From Coturnix japonica (Eukaryota; Chordata; Aves; Galliformes; Phasianidae): a stretch of 64,000 nucleotides of DNA. The notes beneath the pieces are model-generated. The model was not told the DNA's origin and did not search any database. It saw only the letters and a list, made by a program, of their open reading frames with translations. This document shows, in pieces, positions 14,657 through 29,700 of this stretch; the first letter of the stretch is position 1; each line of letters starts with the position of its first letter. Location of the stretch: positions 41,150,512 through 41,214,511 of the forward strand of contig NC_029519.1 in NCBI RefSeq assembly GCF_001577835.2. The letters run 5' to 3'. Position numbers and translations under genes: made by a program.

Positions 14657-17600
14657 ACAACAGTTAAGTCTTTGCCAATGCAGAAAGTAATGAAAAGAAA
14701 CAGAAGTTAAAAGACTTGCCATGAGTATTGTACTCAGCAGCAAGAGGTGAGCCATGTCAAGAAAGGGATGAACTCATCTCTTATAGCACTGCATTTTTCC
14801 ATCCAAGCATGTGTCACTCAGGCACGCTGCATCAGACAAGATTTCAGCACAACAACACAACAGCGTCCTCATTTATCCTGCCTGGGAAAGCCCATGTGTT
14901 CTCAACTCATCACAAGTGAGTCATCTGCTGCAAATCAAAGATCTGATTCTTTCTACCTCCAGGACTCCAGCATTGTCACTTCAAGAGAACAGAAGCCGAG
15001 CTGTGACTAAACATGGAAAATTATCTTAAGGTCAGTCAGCATTCTCATGCAATTATGAGCTCTGAGGCCATTGCCTCACCACTTCCCAGTCTCAAAAGAA
15101 TCACAGCCAAAAAATGGCACAATCCTACATGGTGTGGGATGACTCCAACTTTGCTTGGTTTTCAGAAACATCAGCAAGCTCCACCCTGGTGGTCAGTCAT
15201 TAGCAATAAGGAGGATTGTGAGGGCACAGGGAATGCTTTGACAGGCCAACAGCATTGATGGTGATACATACTACTCTCACCAGAAGGCGAGTACAACCAC
15301 CTCCTGCAGGCTCTGGAGCACTGATTTCAATCATATTAACATCTGAGCACATACTGCAAAATGTGTCTTCCTTCCAACAAGAAAGTACATGACTTCAAGA
15401 TTGGGACTGGTCACTGCATGTCACAATTCTTTAAACTCCCACTAAAGCAAACAAGTTTCTCTTAACTGTGAAACTGGAGAAACCTCTCTAAAAATTAACA
15501 AGAGGCAACAGAATCAGAGAGACTTGCCTTTTCATGTTCTTTAGGAAGAAAAAGCTTAAATTAACAGACCTGAGCTAAGTACTGGCACAGGTTCGGTCAA
15601 GTGGCATTTCTGTGCAGTTTCCAGAATTCACACATCCTGGGGAATCTGGCAAACCTCCTGCTAAAACAACAAGCCTTGCCTTCCAGTTGCTTGTCACCCA
15701 CAAGAGGGGACAGGGCACACTGCATCCTCACACCACACTGGAACAAGCTGAGACTGGGAGAAACCACAGCAAGTTTACCAAGGGAACAGATAAAAGAAAG
15801 TTATGATCTGCAGACCATAAACCACAGGAGGCACCTTACAAGCACGCCTCATCCCAGGCATGCTCCAAACTTCACTGTGATCAGTAAGCCCTTGAAGTGG
15901 ATCCCAGCCAATTCATACAGGGAGAAAAAAAATAAATCCCTTCAAAGAGAAGAATAGCCAAACAAGACAAAAAGGTGGAGGCTGCAGCTAAGTGAGTGCA
16001 GTCAGAGGTAACACATGAAAGGCTGAACTCAAGATACAAGTCCACTGAAAGCATCTTGAAGTGCCGCTGCTCCTTATACTGTGCAAGCTAGCTTTTCTTT
16101 CCCCCTGCGTTCTTATTTCTCAGCTGAGGACAGGTGTCCACTGAACAGATCTCCAATTTCATAACTGCTCCACTCGGTTGGGTAATAAACATCAATTCCG
16201 AAAGGAAACAATGTCAAACATAGAATTCACTTTGGCAGCATAGTAAAATAGTTTTTGCTCATCCTCACTGCAAGTGAACCTTACCTCCTTCAAAGGAAAG
16301 GGTATACCATCCTCAAGATAGATTCTTAACAGCAGAAAACAGGATTACTGGCTTGTGCAAAGCAAAAGCTAACAGAAATCTTAACACTAACCTGACTGTA
16401 GACCTTCTTAATTCCAGACAGCAAACTCCCAAGGATTTGTGTTTTAAGGAATGTGACAACAGTAGTTGTCAGAGTGCTAAGAGACTTCATATTTCCCCTG
16501 CCTATTTGTACTAGTATTGCCATGCTCACCCCTGCTGTTTGAGAGCATTAGGAAGAAGGTGGACAGTTACATCTCCTGAGCCCCATCCCATGCACAATTA
16601 TGCCAAGAGCAGAACTGACATATATGACATAACCAAGAACGTATGTGTGATATACCCTAACTGTGACACTCCTCCTGCTGGATAAGCATGCCAGCTTCAA
16701 AGTTCACAAACTGTGCCCATTGTAAGCCTTACCTAACAACGGACACCTGAGAAAGTAACGACAGCAGTTAAACCAACTTTTACTGAGTCACTTCAGTTAT
16801 GTCCTATACTGAACAATTCACAAAGATTAATCTTCATTAGAACAAAATACAACCCCTGAGGGGAAAAAAATAAAATCACTGGGCAAACACCCTTAGGTGT
16901 CAACATTTTTGCCTTCCCAACCCAGCTAAGAAATGACTTAAATCAACAAAACAGAAACTTGTTGTAGCAGGAACGTGAACTGTGTGACTGTTACCTTCCT
17001 GAATACATTCCTTTTGTCATCTGTTCCCTTTACAAATACCTGGAATTGCCAAAGTCATTTGACCCACCTTGCCCTCGCAGTGAGCAAGGTATGAACCCTT
17101 CCCTAAGATGACCCTTTTTCATCCTCCACTGACCTTGGTTCAGCTGCGATTTCAGCATGGAATCAGTTGTATTTAAGGAAGAATCCACACAAGTCCTTGG
17201 GGACCCCTCAGCACCTGAGCACCTCTAGCACTTACTGCATCCACCCCTGCATATCATCCCCAGTGCTCAAGCTGCGCTCATTGCTTTCGGCAACAAGTTC
17301 AAAGAAATAATCCCACCTCTAACTTCTAGCTCATGCCCACCCCACACCTTCTGTGCAGAGGCAAGCATTTGCTAAAGTGGTACATCTGACCTTAGAACTT
17401 ACCTCTCTTTCGACTACCACTTTTCATTAGCCACCACCAGTTCCTCCCTATTGAGTCAAATGCCACGCTGCACAAATGCTCAGATCAAGAGATCCTTTTA
17501 GACTAAGGAGCTACACTGCTGCCAGATGTGGGAAAAGCAAATACAAGCATTTATCTGTCTGGTCAGAAGGCAATCATAGTCTTTCTTGGGAAGATTCCTA

Positions 17601-20600
17601 TCAGGTGGAAAAAGGGGGGTTCTATGGGAAAGCCTATTACAGCTTCAGCTGTGGAGCTACTACATTTTCATCTCCCACACTCCAGAAACCAACAGCTTTC
17701 ACAAAGTAGCAGTTCAGACTCAGGGTCTGTAGATTTAGAAGCAGTTTTCATTGAGTCTTATCCTCCAACTGTATGTCAGACACATTACGACACCAACAAA
17801 TTCAAGGCATACAGAAATACATTTAGTAGCCCTGCCGAACAACTGCTGCATTCCTCAAAACCTTAGGAGATTTTTTCTTTTTTAAAAACAGGAAAAAAAT
17901 GCCTTAAAAGACCTGAAAGCAGACAGCTTTCTCCAGGCCTATGATTCAGGTCAAGTACTAGTCTCAGTGACTGCCTGAGACATTTGAAGAGCAAAAGGAA
18001 AGTGCAGGGCATTTAAAGGTGAGAGTACTGTGTGACACCAAATAGATAAAACAGCAGGAAACCAAATCCTAGCTCAGTCTGAACAAATAAATGCCTGAGA
18101 TAGCTTAGCCTAAGATACATTTTTCTGTCAGTGCTACCAAGCATTCTTCCTAGCTCTCAGTATGTATAGGCTCCCTTCTAGCTCTAGCAGGGAACAGTTG
18201 AAGTTCACTCTCTTTGCCTATGGTCACCTCACTGAAGAGCTCTGCTACAAAGTCACGTGAAGCATCCAATGCACAGTAAGGGGCAGGGGGTTCAAAAGGA
18301 AAGTACTTAACTGTTGACAATCAGCAGGAAGGTTAACATTTGTTCTCCACAGTCATCAGCTTGTTTTTGTCCTATCACAACCACTGGCCCATGGTTAGAC
18401 AAGAAAACCAAACCCGAGCTGAGGCTTTTCCTAAATTACTGAGTAATTTTCATGGTACAGGACTCAAACAGCTAAGGCCAGTAAATGCATTTTCAGTCAC
18501 AGCTGTCTGCAACTGTCTGCATCCTGGCCAGCTGAAATCAGTGAAGTCCCTCACTATGACTGTACACCAGTAGTAATTGGCTTCTAGCCAAGCGCCTCCT
18601 GAGATGGGAGCAGACAGATGAAACAGGGAATGACACTGACTACCAACAGCCATTGACCTCTACCGCCAAGTCCAGAGGCTGAAGCAACAATTCCAATAGC
18701 AAGAAAAGGAAGGCAGGCAATGAGTCCATCCTGCAGTGCAATTAGTAGAATGCAAAAATCTTGACAGACCGTTACCCTATCCTGTGTGGAAACATGAGAA
18801 ATCAATATATTTTATGAGTGCAAGGCAGCCATTCAGAAATCTGCAGCCTGAGTGCCAGCAAGTGCCACCATTCAAGCTTCTCCAGCTTTGCAATATTATT
18901 GACGCCCTAGATGACTATCAGTTATTGCACAGTTGTCAGCACTGGGCAATTGCTGTCATATGCCAGTGACAGATCAAACTGCTAATCCTTTGTTAACTGA
19001 CATCTTCTGCACTTAAGCCTGCTTGAATGAAGTTCAAAGGTGTGCAACAATGAAATCTTACCAGCAAAGATGAAATCTGACAAATTTAACCATTTTGCTG
19101 CTCTTGAACAGTTTTTCCCAGAGAGCAAATTTTTGGTGCAATTACATTTGTTTAAACATTACTTCTAACTATTTGGCCACTACTGAAAAGCAACGGGACT
19201 GAAATTCACCAAGAATTCTAGCTTGCTCCTTGATCACAGAAGAAGTTTAACCTGTTGTAGCCTGTAGTTTCTCCTACTAAGCATCAAGTTTGCACTTTGG
19301 TCATTTCTGGCAGATAAAGACTTGACGTTCCTTCTCTGAGTGTTTTTAACTTCACAATACATCCATCAGGTCATGCAGTTCTAAGAAGTGGGTTGGGATA
19401 GAACTCATGCCTGTGCAATTATAACCCAAGTAAGTTCTCATTGCTTGATGCAGACATAAATAAGAGTAAGCTCTTTTACTCAGAAATAACTTTACAAATG
19501 AAAACACAAGTAGGCAAGCTTAAGTAACAATATACAAATAACATAGAATATATTTTTGACATGAGTTAATTAACATAATGAGGGACAATGGGCAGACTGA
19601 TCTAGTGGGATTAGTTCTTGCCTGTGTCAGGGAGCTGGAATGAGATCTTTAACAACCCTTTCAACTTGCACCATGTTGTGATTCTGTAAATGAAAACAGA
19701 GCAATCTAAATTGTGTCTGGAATACCGAACTTTCCATTTTGACACGATTGGAATTACTAAGAGAAGATATCACTGTGGAAAGGACAGAAGTTGAGAAGAA
19801 AAGCACCTCTAGTGTAGCCGCAGGGACTGTGACCTGTCTTCCCAAATTTTATCTCAAGTCTCTGGACTCCACATCTGAAGACAGTATGAGAACTCCATGG
19901 CACTATTTGCTGCTTCTCATTTCCTTAAAGTAAAAAAAAAAAAAAACCAAAAAAAAAAACAAGCAAAGATACAGCAACCTTCCAGCTCTTTACAGAAATG
20001 GAAATTGATTGCGTCACCTGACTGCTCTGGTGGGAGCAGATGTATCATTCTGATGGGAAATCCATGAATTCAAACCTGCATACTCAAACATTTAAAGCTC
20101 CTAGAAACAACCTTGTGCTGTATGAGAGAGAAGAAAAAGCCCAAATATTTGTTGGGGTGTCTTGACTGCTACAGAAAAATAGTGATCAGTATCTCCTGGA
20201 CTCAGTGCAAATATGTACATAAAAGCAAAGCGCATCTATAGTTGCAAAACTATAGCTTGTAGTCAAATTTGCATTAAAACTGTGGATATTACAAGCCGGT
20301 GCCTCTTTCCATTTCACTACAAAAAATACCAAGTTGAAATCAACACACAGAGAATCACTACTAGAAAAGTTGCTCTTAGCTACAAGCTCAAATCATGATG
20401 GTATTGCAGATGTCTCAGTCAAGAAGAACAAACCAGTCAAAGTCCACAGAAGACCAAACTGTTAGCTGCGGCCTCACTATAACGTCAAACATTTTACATC
20501 TATTTTAGCTAAGAGCTTCTTTCTACCACATTTTATGAACTGACCACAGAAGACATGTTTTATTAGGTCTCCACTGCAGATCTATTTTAGTAAGCATTTT

Positions 20601-23519
20601 TAATTCAGTACACAAGCATAACAAAGGCTCAAGTTTAGCTCCTTGTGCATCAGTTTTATTTATTTATTCTCAATTTTGATTTCTTGAAATTTTGTGAAAG
20701 CCTTGTTTTTAAGTGAAAAATCTACTTCCTTTCTAAGTATGTTTGCTACTGATATAAGAAGTGCTTTGGTACAACTCTAAAACCTGTTCCAGAAAACCGA
20801 AGTATTTAGTATGACTCAAATCTTCAGAGAAGAGCTTTGAAAGAAGACTACACTGGAATCCTTCCTCATTAAAAGCTCTTCAATAAAGGTCACCCTGCAT
20901 ATGAGTTTAAAAAGCCAACATCCCCACAACATAAAACATTTATAGGGACACTTGGATGCAGCTATATGTACTACGCAGCACTTGGCACATGGGATGTGGT
21001 CTGTGTCTGTGGAACACCTATTGATCCTGGACTTAACAACCTTGGCCTTGCCTTTTTCTTTAAGGTCTGCCTTCTCACCATGACTGGACACATCTTCTAC
21101 TGCACACCCCTTACCACTGTGCAACACCTTCCAGGAGCACAACCAAGTTAGAGAACTTTATGAAGAAAGGATCCTGATTTGCCACCCCACCTCTGAAAGA
21201 CCTAGAAGCAATTGATGCCAGTTCTCTTCAATTAAGCCACAAGAACGACTTTATACCACTGTCACCCAGCAACACACAAAGGGAACAGATAACAAAGGTA
21301 TCTGTATAGGCTGTTTGCTAAGTAATGCAGCTTTTCAATACTGTATTTTGCCAAGTTGCTACACTATCAAACAAAGTTTAATGGAACTGTCAGTAGCACT
21401 CAACCCACCTGTCTATGAAGGGGTAAAAGGAACAGCCACACATGCAACAGCTTCACAAGACAGCTATGCTACATAATGCGCTATAGATATTAAAAACAGA
21501 ATTATTCTTTTCATGCAGCTAAACACAGATTGCCCAGATTCCTTTCCCCTCCACCCCCCTTGAAGGTTACACTCAAGTTTCAGACACAGCTTGATCCTCA
21601 GCTGTTCACAGCAACCACTTAGGTTGCATTCAGATTAATGGGCATCAAATATTCAAGTTTCTGAGACAGTGACCACCAAACTGAAAACTGTGACAGCTAC
21701 ATTTATATATATCCATTTGCAATCCACATCCTGCTGAGCAAATGAAATATCTCCTGTAATTCATGGGTTTCTCAATTTCATTTCAAGAAACCAAACTCCC
21801 ACGTTACACCTATCAGGAAGGCGCAAAGCATCTGCTTTTGTGTTTTGTGTACAAGGATGAAACTTACTGATCACACTCACTGTCTGATTAATTCTCTGAT
21901 ACCCAGTCTCAAGCAAAGAACAAAGCCACACTGCATACTGTGGAATATCTGATCCTGCTGGGACCAAAAGAAAATTCTGACTTCAAAGCTTAACAAGCAT
22001 AAAATCTCAGTTAAATAATGCTATTTGCTGTAAAAAACTTCATGCTACTTTCTAATTCATACAATTAGCTCAGGAAAAAACTAGTGGGCACAGTCACGCA
22101 AAACAAAAAAGGAAATGCAAGTTACACCACTGAAGCATTCATGACTTAGAAAACTAATTGCTTCTTTACAAGTCAGAAAGTCTCTGTAGAAAGTCACTTC
22201 TTCCTGTTCAACTGTTTTTCTTTGACACTACTCACAAGCTTGCCTTAGATACTTGTTCACTGTGAGAAAATAAGTTCATGATGTAAACAGACACTTATAT
22301 ACTCACTCAGAATTACTGAAGGAGGATAAATGCTGGGAGAGAAATAGATTGCCTTGGAACAAATGGCGATTGTCAGACCACAATCAGGGTAGTATTACAG
22401 ACAACTGCAGCTGATTTTTAGAAGGCAAACACAGTTCTATTTCACTACTTCAGTCACCCACAGCCATCTCTTTATACTTCAGGTTTCAGTACATTTCCTT
22501 GCCATTGCCTTCACATGACAAGATCACCACTTAAATTAGATGCCCTATTGCTATTTCCTCTTTTTTCGAGAAGTGCAACCATCCTTTCTATATCTGGTTG
22601 TAATTTGCCTGAACAGCAGTTACCCACAGAGTTCTACCAGCAAACATCCACAATCACAGAAATACTCTCTCACTCCAGTTCCTCGACACTGAGATACTCA
22701 GCACAGCATTGTTTCTTGGTGGTGAAAGCTGCTGCTTCTCAACTTGTGGTTTTTTACCCCCCAACAGAACTCTTTTTTTCTTAGGATGACACTTCTATAG
22801 TTCTGTATTTCTATTAGATGCTATCAGTAGGCACTAAAAAAGTATAACTTGACAGACCTAACAGACAAAGCACACCATCCACAATGTGCTGCATCCAGTA
22901 GCTGTACTGCAAGATTCAAACTCCCTGGAGGATATTCACAAGTTAGATTGGCTCGTGTAAGCATACACAACCACAGAATACAGCCATTTAAAAAAGCATC
23001 CAGTGTAGCTCTAGCTCTGGGAACAAATTCAGCTTGAGACACTACTTGGCTTCCAACATACATAAAGCAGTTCATCAGGCCCTCCTCCATGCTAACTGCA
23101 TGCCCAAGGAGAAAAGCAGGGTCTTTCCTTCAGGCTGATACTCTGTTGAGTTCTTTAGTAGGGTCAGTTCATACACACAGTGCTTACCACTGGGCAATGC
23201 AATGCTGGAGAAGGAAGAGTTACACTCCATTTTGTTCATTCTGAAGTTTCTTGAAAGCAGAGACATTTGATCATAAGAAGGAAAACATTTGTGGAATAGG
23301 GCCAGATTTTTCCCTTGACTTAACACAAAAAACACATTTATCAGCATCTGATTGTGGGTGCTGTTCTATCCTTTATTGCAAACAACTGGCAAGTACAGTT
23401 TGGGGCCAGGCACAAGCCCAGGCATGTGAATCAGAAACTAACCCAAGTGATTCAGCTGCTCAGCTCCTACTCTAGATGCTCCATCAGCACTTCCCACATC
23501 AATGAATTCACCATGTTAC
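14657..23519. repeat. Unassigned DNA, includes A-rich tract at 19932-19959
   Basis: Plus strand rich in A and C throughout; 21241-21300 has 27 A, 8 T, 15 C and 10 G. Interrupted A-run at 19932-19959. No gene, RNA or named transposon recognised. Open frames on both strands are short and unrelated to any family I know. Confidence 0.5.
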
Positions 23520-23735
23520 ATCGGTTGCTCCAAAAGTAGTGCTTCCTATTTGTTTTCATGGAAACTACGACACAAAGAGCACAATAACACTGTTTGATAG
23601 AACCTGTCAGCTAAAAGACATGATTTTTCAGAGTCGCCACCATTAGCTATGCATTTTCACTAGTGATGAGCAGAAACCTGCATACTGGGCATGTAAAACT
23701 CTACACCAGCAGTGACACCCCACCAACACTTTCCT
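23520..23735. mobile_element. Mariner-type DNA transposon fragment (Galluhop-like)
   Basis: Starts GGTTGCTCCAAAAGTAGTGC and TTCCTATTTGTTTTCATGGA, then CAAAGAGCACAATAACACTG, CGCCACCATTAGCTATGCAT and GATGAGCAGAAACCTGCAT. These match, in order, the terminal part of the chicken mariner family as I recall it. Only one end is present; there is no transposase frame. Diverged and truncated; the right limit is uncertain. Confidence 0.62.
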
Positions 23736-26700
23736 TCAGCCATCACAGGACACACTTTAAGGTGTCTTTCAGGATCAGCTGCAGATTTCACAACAGAGGA
23801 AATCTCCTGATGCTTCCTACATAGGAAGGCATAACTACAAAGCAGTCTTCTTGACTGATTTAACTGGAGCATCAAGTGTAGTTAGGTTGGATACAAGGAC
23901 TTCTGCTTTAGCAGGAGACTGACTGTGAAGCTATGAGAAAGACAAAACCTGGCAAACAAGCTGAAATGTAAAACCAAATTGCATCTTTATGGTTACCTGA
24001 ACAGCATACCCCAACATGTTTCAGGGCCATAGTACTCCAGGTATTCCTAGCACCTGCTCAAAGCACAGCGCAGATTTTTTCCCCACACATTTTTTTACTC
24101 ACTTTTACATGGGATGCTGAGTGCTTTAATCTCTTGCATGACACAGCCAGCACCAAGAAGTGACAGGCTCCTCCTATTGCTGCTAATATATACTTATGGC
24201 TTTACTAGGCTATTAAAATCGATAGGGAAAAGAAACTGCAAACATGCAGGTCTCTACTGACCTTGACTCAAAAGAGGAAGCACCCCAGCTCTGCAGCTGT
24301 GATCACAGAAACAGCTGCACCCACCCTGCCTTCCTCACAGTAACTGAGAAGCATAGGGTGAAAGCAAAGGTCTTAACACATTTGGACAGCTTCTTTCAAG
24401 CCTACATTCCAAATCATTACTTGACTGCACCTGAACTTTCCCTCCTGATTACTAAGAAAGGGACAAGAAGGCTGAAAAGCAAATCACCAGAAGATGAGAA
24501 ACAAGTTAAAGCTTTGATAGATATAACTTTCGCTTTAGTCAGAAGCAGAGACAGACCATAGACTTACTCACTCTAAGGGAAAAGAGCAAGTAGTGTTCAT
24601 TCATTTCATGCACTGAGAAATTACAGTAATCTATGCTTATGATTTGACTCTCCCAGACAAAACTGTACTGTTACTGGCTTTCCACTTACATATTTTTTTT
24701 CAGATATAAAAAGGCAACTAATCTAGGTTTTGTAAATAAGTAGAATGACCTATGACTATCTCAAACTTACTCTAACCTTGCAATGACAGTTGCTTAAGCT
24801 AACAAGTCAGCTGAAATACTTTGTCTACTGAGAAATACAAGCCAGCTTTACAGTACTGTCAAGAAGACAGTCGATCTGAACACTGAATTCCAGCACAGGA
24901 GCAGAGAAAAAGGGTGAATCCTTGCATGGTTTGGGATAGTCCACAACATGCTTAGGAAGACTACATGCCAACATTGTTACCAGTGGCAACAGGCTAGAAT
25001 CAGCTTCCCCAGACAACACCTCCCACCATGTGCTACTTACCAGAGCTGTTCCAGGGGATGTAAGGCTCTAAGTAAGCAGCTGTTATTTGGTTCCTGGTTG
25101 CTTCTCCATTTCAGGTGTCTTTATCCAAAATCCCAGGTCCTCACCATATTACACAGCCTCAGAGGATGAGGTGCACTGATACAGAGCTAGGATGCACCTC
25201 AGAACTTCACAAGGCTAGTCAGCCTTATCCTGCTCACAAAACATCAGCACAGAATTAGACTCGAGGCAAACAGCATCCAACAGGGGGACTGCCTAAGCCT
25301 TTGGCTCCCAAACTTGGCCTGTGTCCAAGCAGCAACCACAAGAACTTCAGGCTACCATCATCATCATATTATGCTCTTCCAGTTTCAGTTTTAATTCATA
25401 GTGGGCACAGGACTTAATAAGGATTTCACAAGCACATGGCCACCAGCTACAGATAGAGAACTGCTGCCCGTGCATGGAGGTGCATACATTTTAAAGGGCC
25501 AAGCAGTACATGCCTCTGGTCTACAACATAAGTCTCACATCTCCATAGAGCAGTCAATTAGCTGAAATCCCTGCACAGATAAGTTCAAGGCACATCTATT
25601 TCTCCACAAGCCTATGAGAGTAAGCTAGATACAGATTCTACAGGGCTGATAATCAATGGTGAAAACAAAACAGAAAGGAGAAGCTGATACTAAATCACAA
25701 AAGAGTTAATCTTGTGGGCAGAAGATTAAAACCTAGCAAGGAATCATGATAGCTTGTTAAAAATGAAATACTCTGTCTAATGTTTGCCTCTTAAGTCATC
25801 CCATTCCATAACGACTAGGCTAAATCTGCTTGTCTTTTGGCCTATAGATAACCTGACCAGTAAATCAGAGACAAACAGCACATAATTGAGAATCAGTCCA
25901 GTTCAGATTATGGAATATACTATTTATTTTCACAAGTAAGAGGATGAACTCCATAATTCATTTGACATTTCACCACTGCCTTGAAATATCATCTTTCTAC
26001 TAGTGAAAATGAATTGCCTAGCAGCTGTGTTATATATTTTACCTAAATGTATATTTAGACCCATCATGTGTGCAGTCTATCAGATTTGTAGCCATTTTAA
26101 GGAACAGAGACAGTTGCTATTCAACCACATGCAGGCAAGTTGAGAAAACACCATAGTAAATGCCACTTGGGTAAGAAGAGTAGTACAGGTGAATGAAACA
26201 ATTTCTTACTACCAATTCATTATTTCCAATCCAGTAAATATTATCACTTCTCTGAATTTATTCACTCTAACCTGCAGCTGCAGAACTCAAATGCTCAGAA
26301 TCAGTTTGCCTTTAGGTCCTCCATCCACTACAGGCAGTACAAGTGTTGAATGTACACTGAATCATTCTGTACAGCCACAGCTCCAGCACAGCCTACTGCA
26401 GGCCTAGACATAGGGCTACCTGATTATTAAGCCAGTAGTATGCATCATGGAAGGGACATGAGAGGGAACAGTGTCTGTACATAGCTCTCTTCTTTGGGGC
26501 TCCTATTCCATGACAGAAACACAACTCCATTCTGCTTTCCTCAGCTGGATACTAACTGCAGGAAACATTGAAGAAATAACAGTTCTTCCAGCTATAGCCA
26601 TTGAGATACTGTTTGCTAACAAAACAAAGTGTGAAACCCAAGTAAACAATCCTTACTTTCATTACAGTTGCCACCAACTCTACATGTTACACCATGACCC

Positions 26701-29700
26701 AAGGGATGTTTATACTCCAATAAACAGAGAAGATATTTTCTCTCTGTCATTGTACAATTACCTGGGATTAACACTGCCCCCTAACCCAAAGGCTGCTCAG
26801 GTCACAGCCAGGAATCAGAGCATGCTATGCATCTCCCATCTTCTCTTTAACAAGGAACAGCTGGGAAGATTTTGCTGAAAATGAGCTCCTGTTTCAGTCT
26901 TGATTTGCCTGGTTTTATGTATTGCTACCTCAAATATCTCCTTGAAAGGCAGGACTTCTCAGGTCTGACACTGCTCCTATCAAGTTCTCACACCTGACTC
27001 AGGAGGCAAGGGAAGATATTCATGCCATTCACGCCACAACAAGTCCTTAGAAAAAATTACTTGTGCTAAAACACAGCCCTGAGAATTACTGAGCACCAGT
27101 GACTCTGCTTTCTCAATATAATGTTTATTGCACACAGGAGCCATAAGAACTACTCTCTTGCTGACTATGAAGTTATTGCACACGATTTATAAAACAGTAT
27201 GTCCTGAAAAAAAGGCATTTCTCTTACCATTCCCACAGCATTAGGAATCTACCTGATGTTTGCATAGCAACAGAAGACTGAAAAATAGGAACAGAAGCTG
27301 AAGCAAAGCCCGAGAATCAGCATCTTGCAACATAGCTGCTTCCACAGCTGCACAGCCAGGAAAGGTACACATTCCCACAGGCACACAAGATCACATACCT
27401 TGCTGCTCTTTCCCCTACCAAGGCTCCATGACACAGAACTGCTTTTTACTAATTTAGTTGCTGTGTAGAAAGGGAAAAAAAGAATCACTGGCTGTCTCAA
27501 GTAAGGGGAGGAAAACCACAATGACTAATTGGCTGAAGTGCATTTATTCTGGTAGGTCAGCTGGCTGTAAAAGATGAAAAGGCAATTTTCAAGCCATGAG
27601 AGTGCAAGTGCTGATAACAAGGGAAGCGTTCTTAAGAACATTTTTATTACTCACAAGTTAAAAGGAATGACTAGAACAGACCCAAAAAATGATTCTTATG
27701 CAGAAACATACTCTGAGACAAAAGAAATATAACTGTCCCCTTAACTCTATTTTGACACGCATAAGCTAGTCTTTTTCTTGTATTCTGAAGTGCCAACATG
27801 AATGAAACAACACATTACAGTAATTCTGTTACCACCAACACAAGGCATATCTTCCATTCATGTGATCACATCCACAGCTCATTTGGAAAATCCAAAGAGA
27901 ATCATAACCAGTTGTGGGTGATCTGAATCTCATCTCCAAATCTGGAGCATGACTAAATTCTCAGAGGAACTGTTAAACCCTTGGGAGCACACAACTGAAT
28001 CTGCTGTGACAATGGGGATAGTGTTATGAACACCATCTACCCTGTCCACCGGTCTCTAATGGCTCAAGCACATAAAACCCACAATGTTCTATGATTCCAT
28101 GTTGTCTCTCTATCCAGAGAGGAGTAAGAATAGCAGTGCTTGTATGGGTATAAAACATCTCGCACATCCTAGAAAGAAAACAATCCTCTGGTGCCTCTAG
28201 CTGCAAGAGACGGGATGGCTAGCTCTCCCTGCAGTGCAATCGTTAACACTGTACCTTGTTCCCTAGCGACTGCGAAGGACACATTAAGATGGTCTGCAGC
28301 AACGCAATTCTGTTGGCCTCTCTGCTAAACAAAAAATCCCACCCTAACTCAAGTGAATCAGCATCAGCTCCCCAAATTCATCACATAAAACAGCAGGACC
28401 TGTACCTACATCCTTTCTTGAGCAAGTCTGGTGCACTAAGCGGAGCGGCTTTGGACAAAGCTATATTTTCCTTCTGAGAATTGTGATGAGACCTACTTGT
28501 CTGGACATGCAAGGGCTTCATCTATCCCCTCATCACAGCTTCCAGCCACTCCTTCAAGTCATCTCAAACTTAGGGAACCTGAAGAATCCAGACCCCTTAG
28601 GGATCCTAAATTTGTACATAAATCTCAGCTGTGTTCTGTAATTTTTTTCTTGTCTAAACAGATCATAGAAGTACACTGCTGCTTATTCTTTTCTGAAGAG
28701 GAACCAATAGAAGAGACAAGACTAATTCCTGCCTCCAGGTATTGGAACAGGATATTCATGCTGAGCCTCCTCTCAACCCTTCCTCAGAGAAATTTTAAGC
28801 CCAGAAGGTGCCACTAGGGACCAGCATAATTCAACAGTTCTCCCTCCACTGCTAGAGGCATTCCTGTAGGGCATTTTCCAACTAACACAAATAAATGACT
28901 GGCTAACGTGCTAGATAAACACTTTCACAAACCATCAGGAAGATGTTCGACAGGGGAGAAATTAGGTTTAAAAGAAAAGCTCTTCATTACGTTTAAGAAA
29001 TGTTTTTCTGTAGTCTTGGTTCAGCAACATCTTCCCAAGACTCCCTGATGCATTAACCTGGAAGATGGACTTGTGCAAGATAATCCCTCCTCTGTGGGAC
29101 TACTGAAAACCAATGTGAATGAGTGTGTCCTTAGGAACTCCAAGCGTTTCAGTAAAGAGGAACAGCAAAAGGGACCAGCAACAGAGAATATTCATAATGA
29201 CCCATGTGATAAAAAGGCAAGAGTCTGAGAACTCATTGATATTGTATGGCAACAGCACTCAGGTTTTGTGGTAGAAGAGAACTGTACAGTGTTTCTTAAA
29301 AAAAGAACAAGCCCCAGGTAAGGGTGGCCTGGAAAAAAGGGTACCCTAAAAGCTGATTCCTACTGTCTCCCAAAGAGAAATGCGTTCAGCTCCTGTGAAG
29401 CTCACAAGCTGCTGCTGGCAGAAAGCAAGGTGAAAGCCTGAAAGCAGCTGAAAAAGCTGAAATGCTGTTTTCTAGATAAATTTTCATCTATTCTGCAGCA
29501 CTTTCTCCTTTGCCGGGCGCTGTCTTGCTGCTTTTAGAAGCCCTTGCACTGTCCTGATTCATCCCTTAACTAGTTGACTGCAATAAGGCTGCAACTGCTC
29601 CAGGAGAAGTCAGCTCCTATTTCAAAGCAATTAAAGCCACTATAAACCATGTATAAACTAATTATATTCTTAACTGGGCTGAACTGAGTGCAACACTGAA

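Noticed and set aside
20816-21142. 108-codon minus-strand frame with many cysteines, considered as a PLAC8-like gene
   Set aside because: The cysteine spacing does not fit the PLAC8 pattern (CDCF...C), and there are no paired splice sites.
24244-24561. 105-codon plus-strand frame with a lysine-rich end
   Set aside because: No recognisable family and no supporting signals nearby.
26471-26878. 135-codon plus-strand open frame
   Set aside because: No domain, no repeats, no convincing splice sites or promoter, and it runs against the strand bias of the region. A frame of this length is expected by chance in a 64 kb window.
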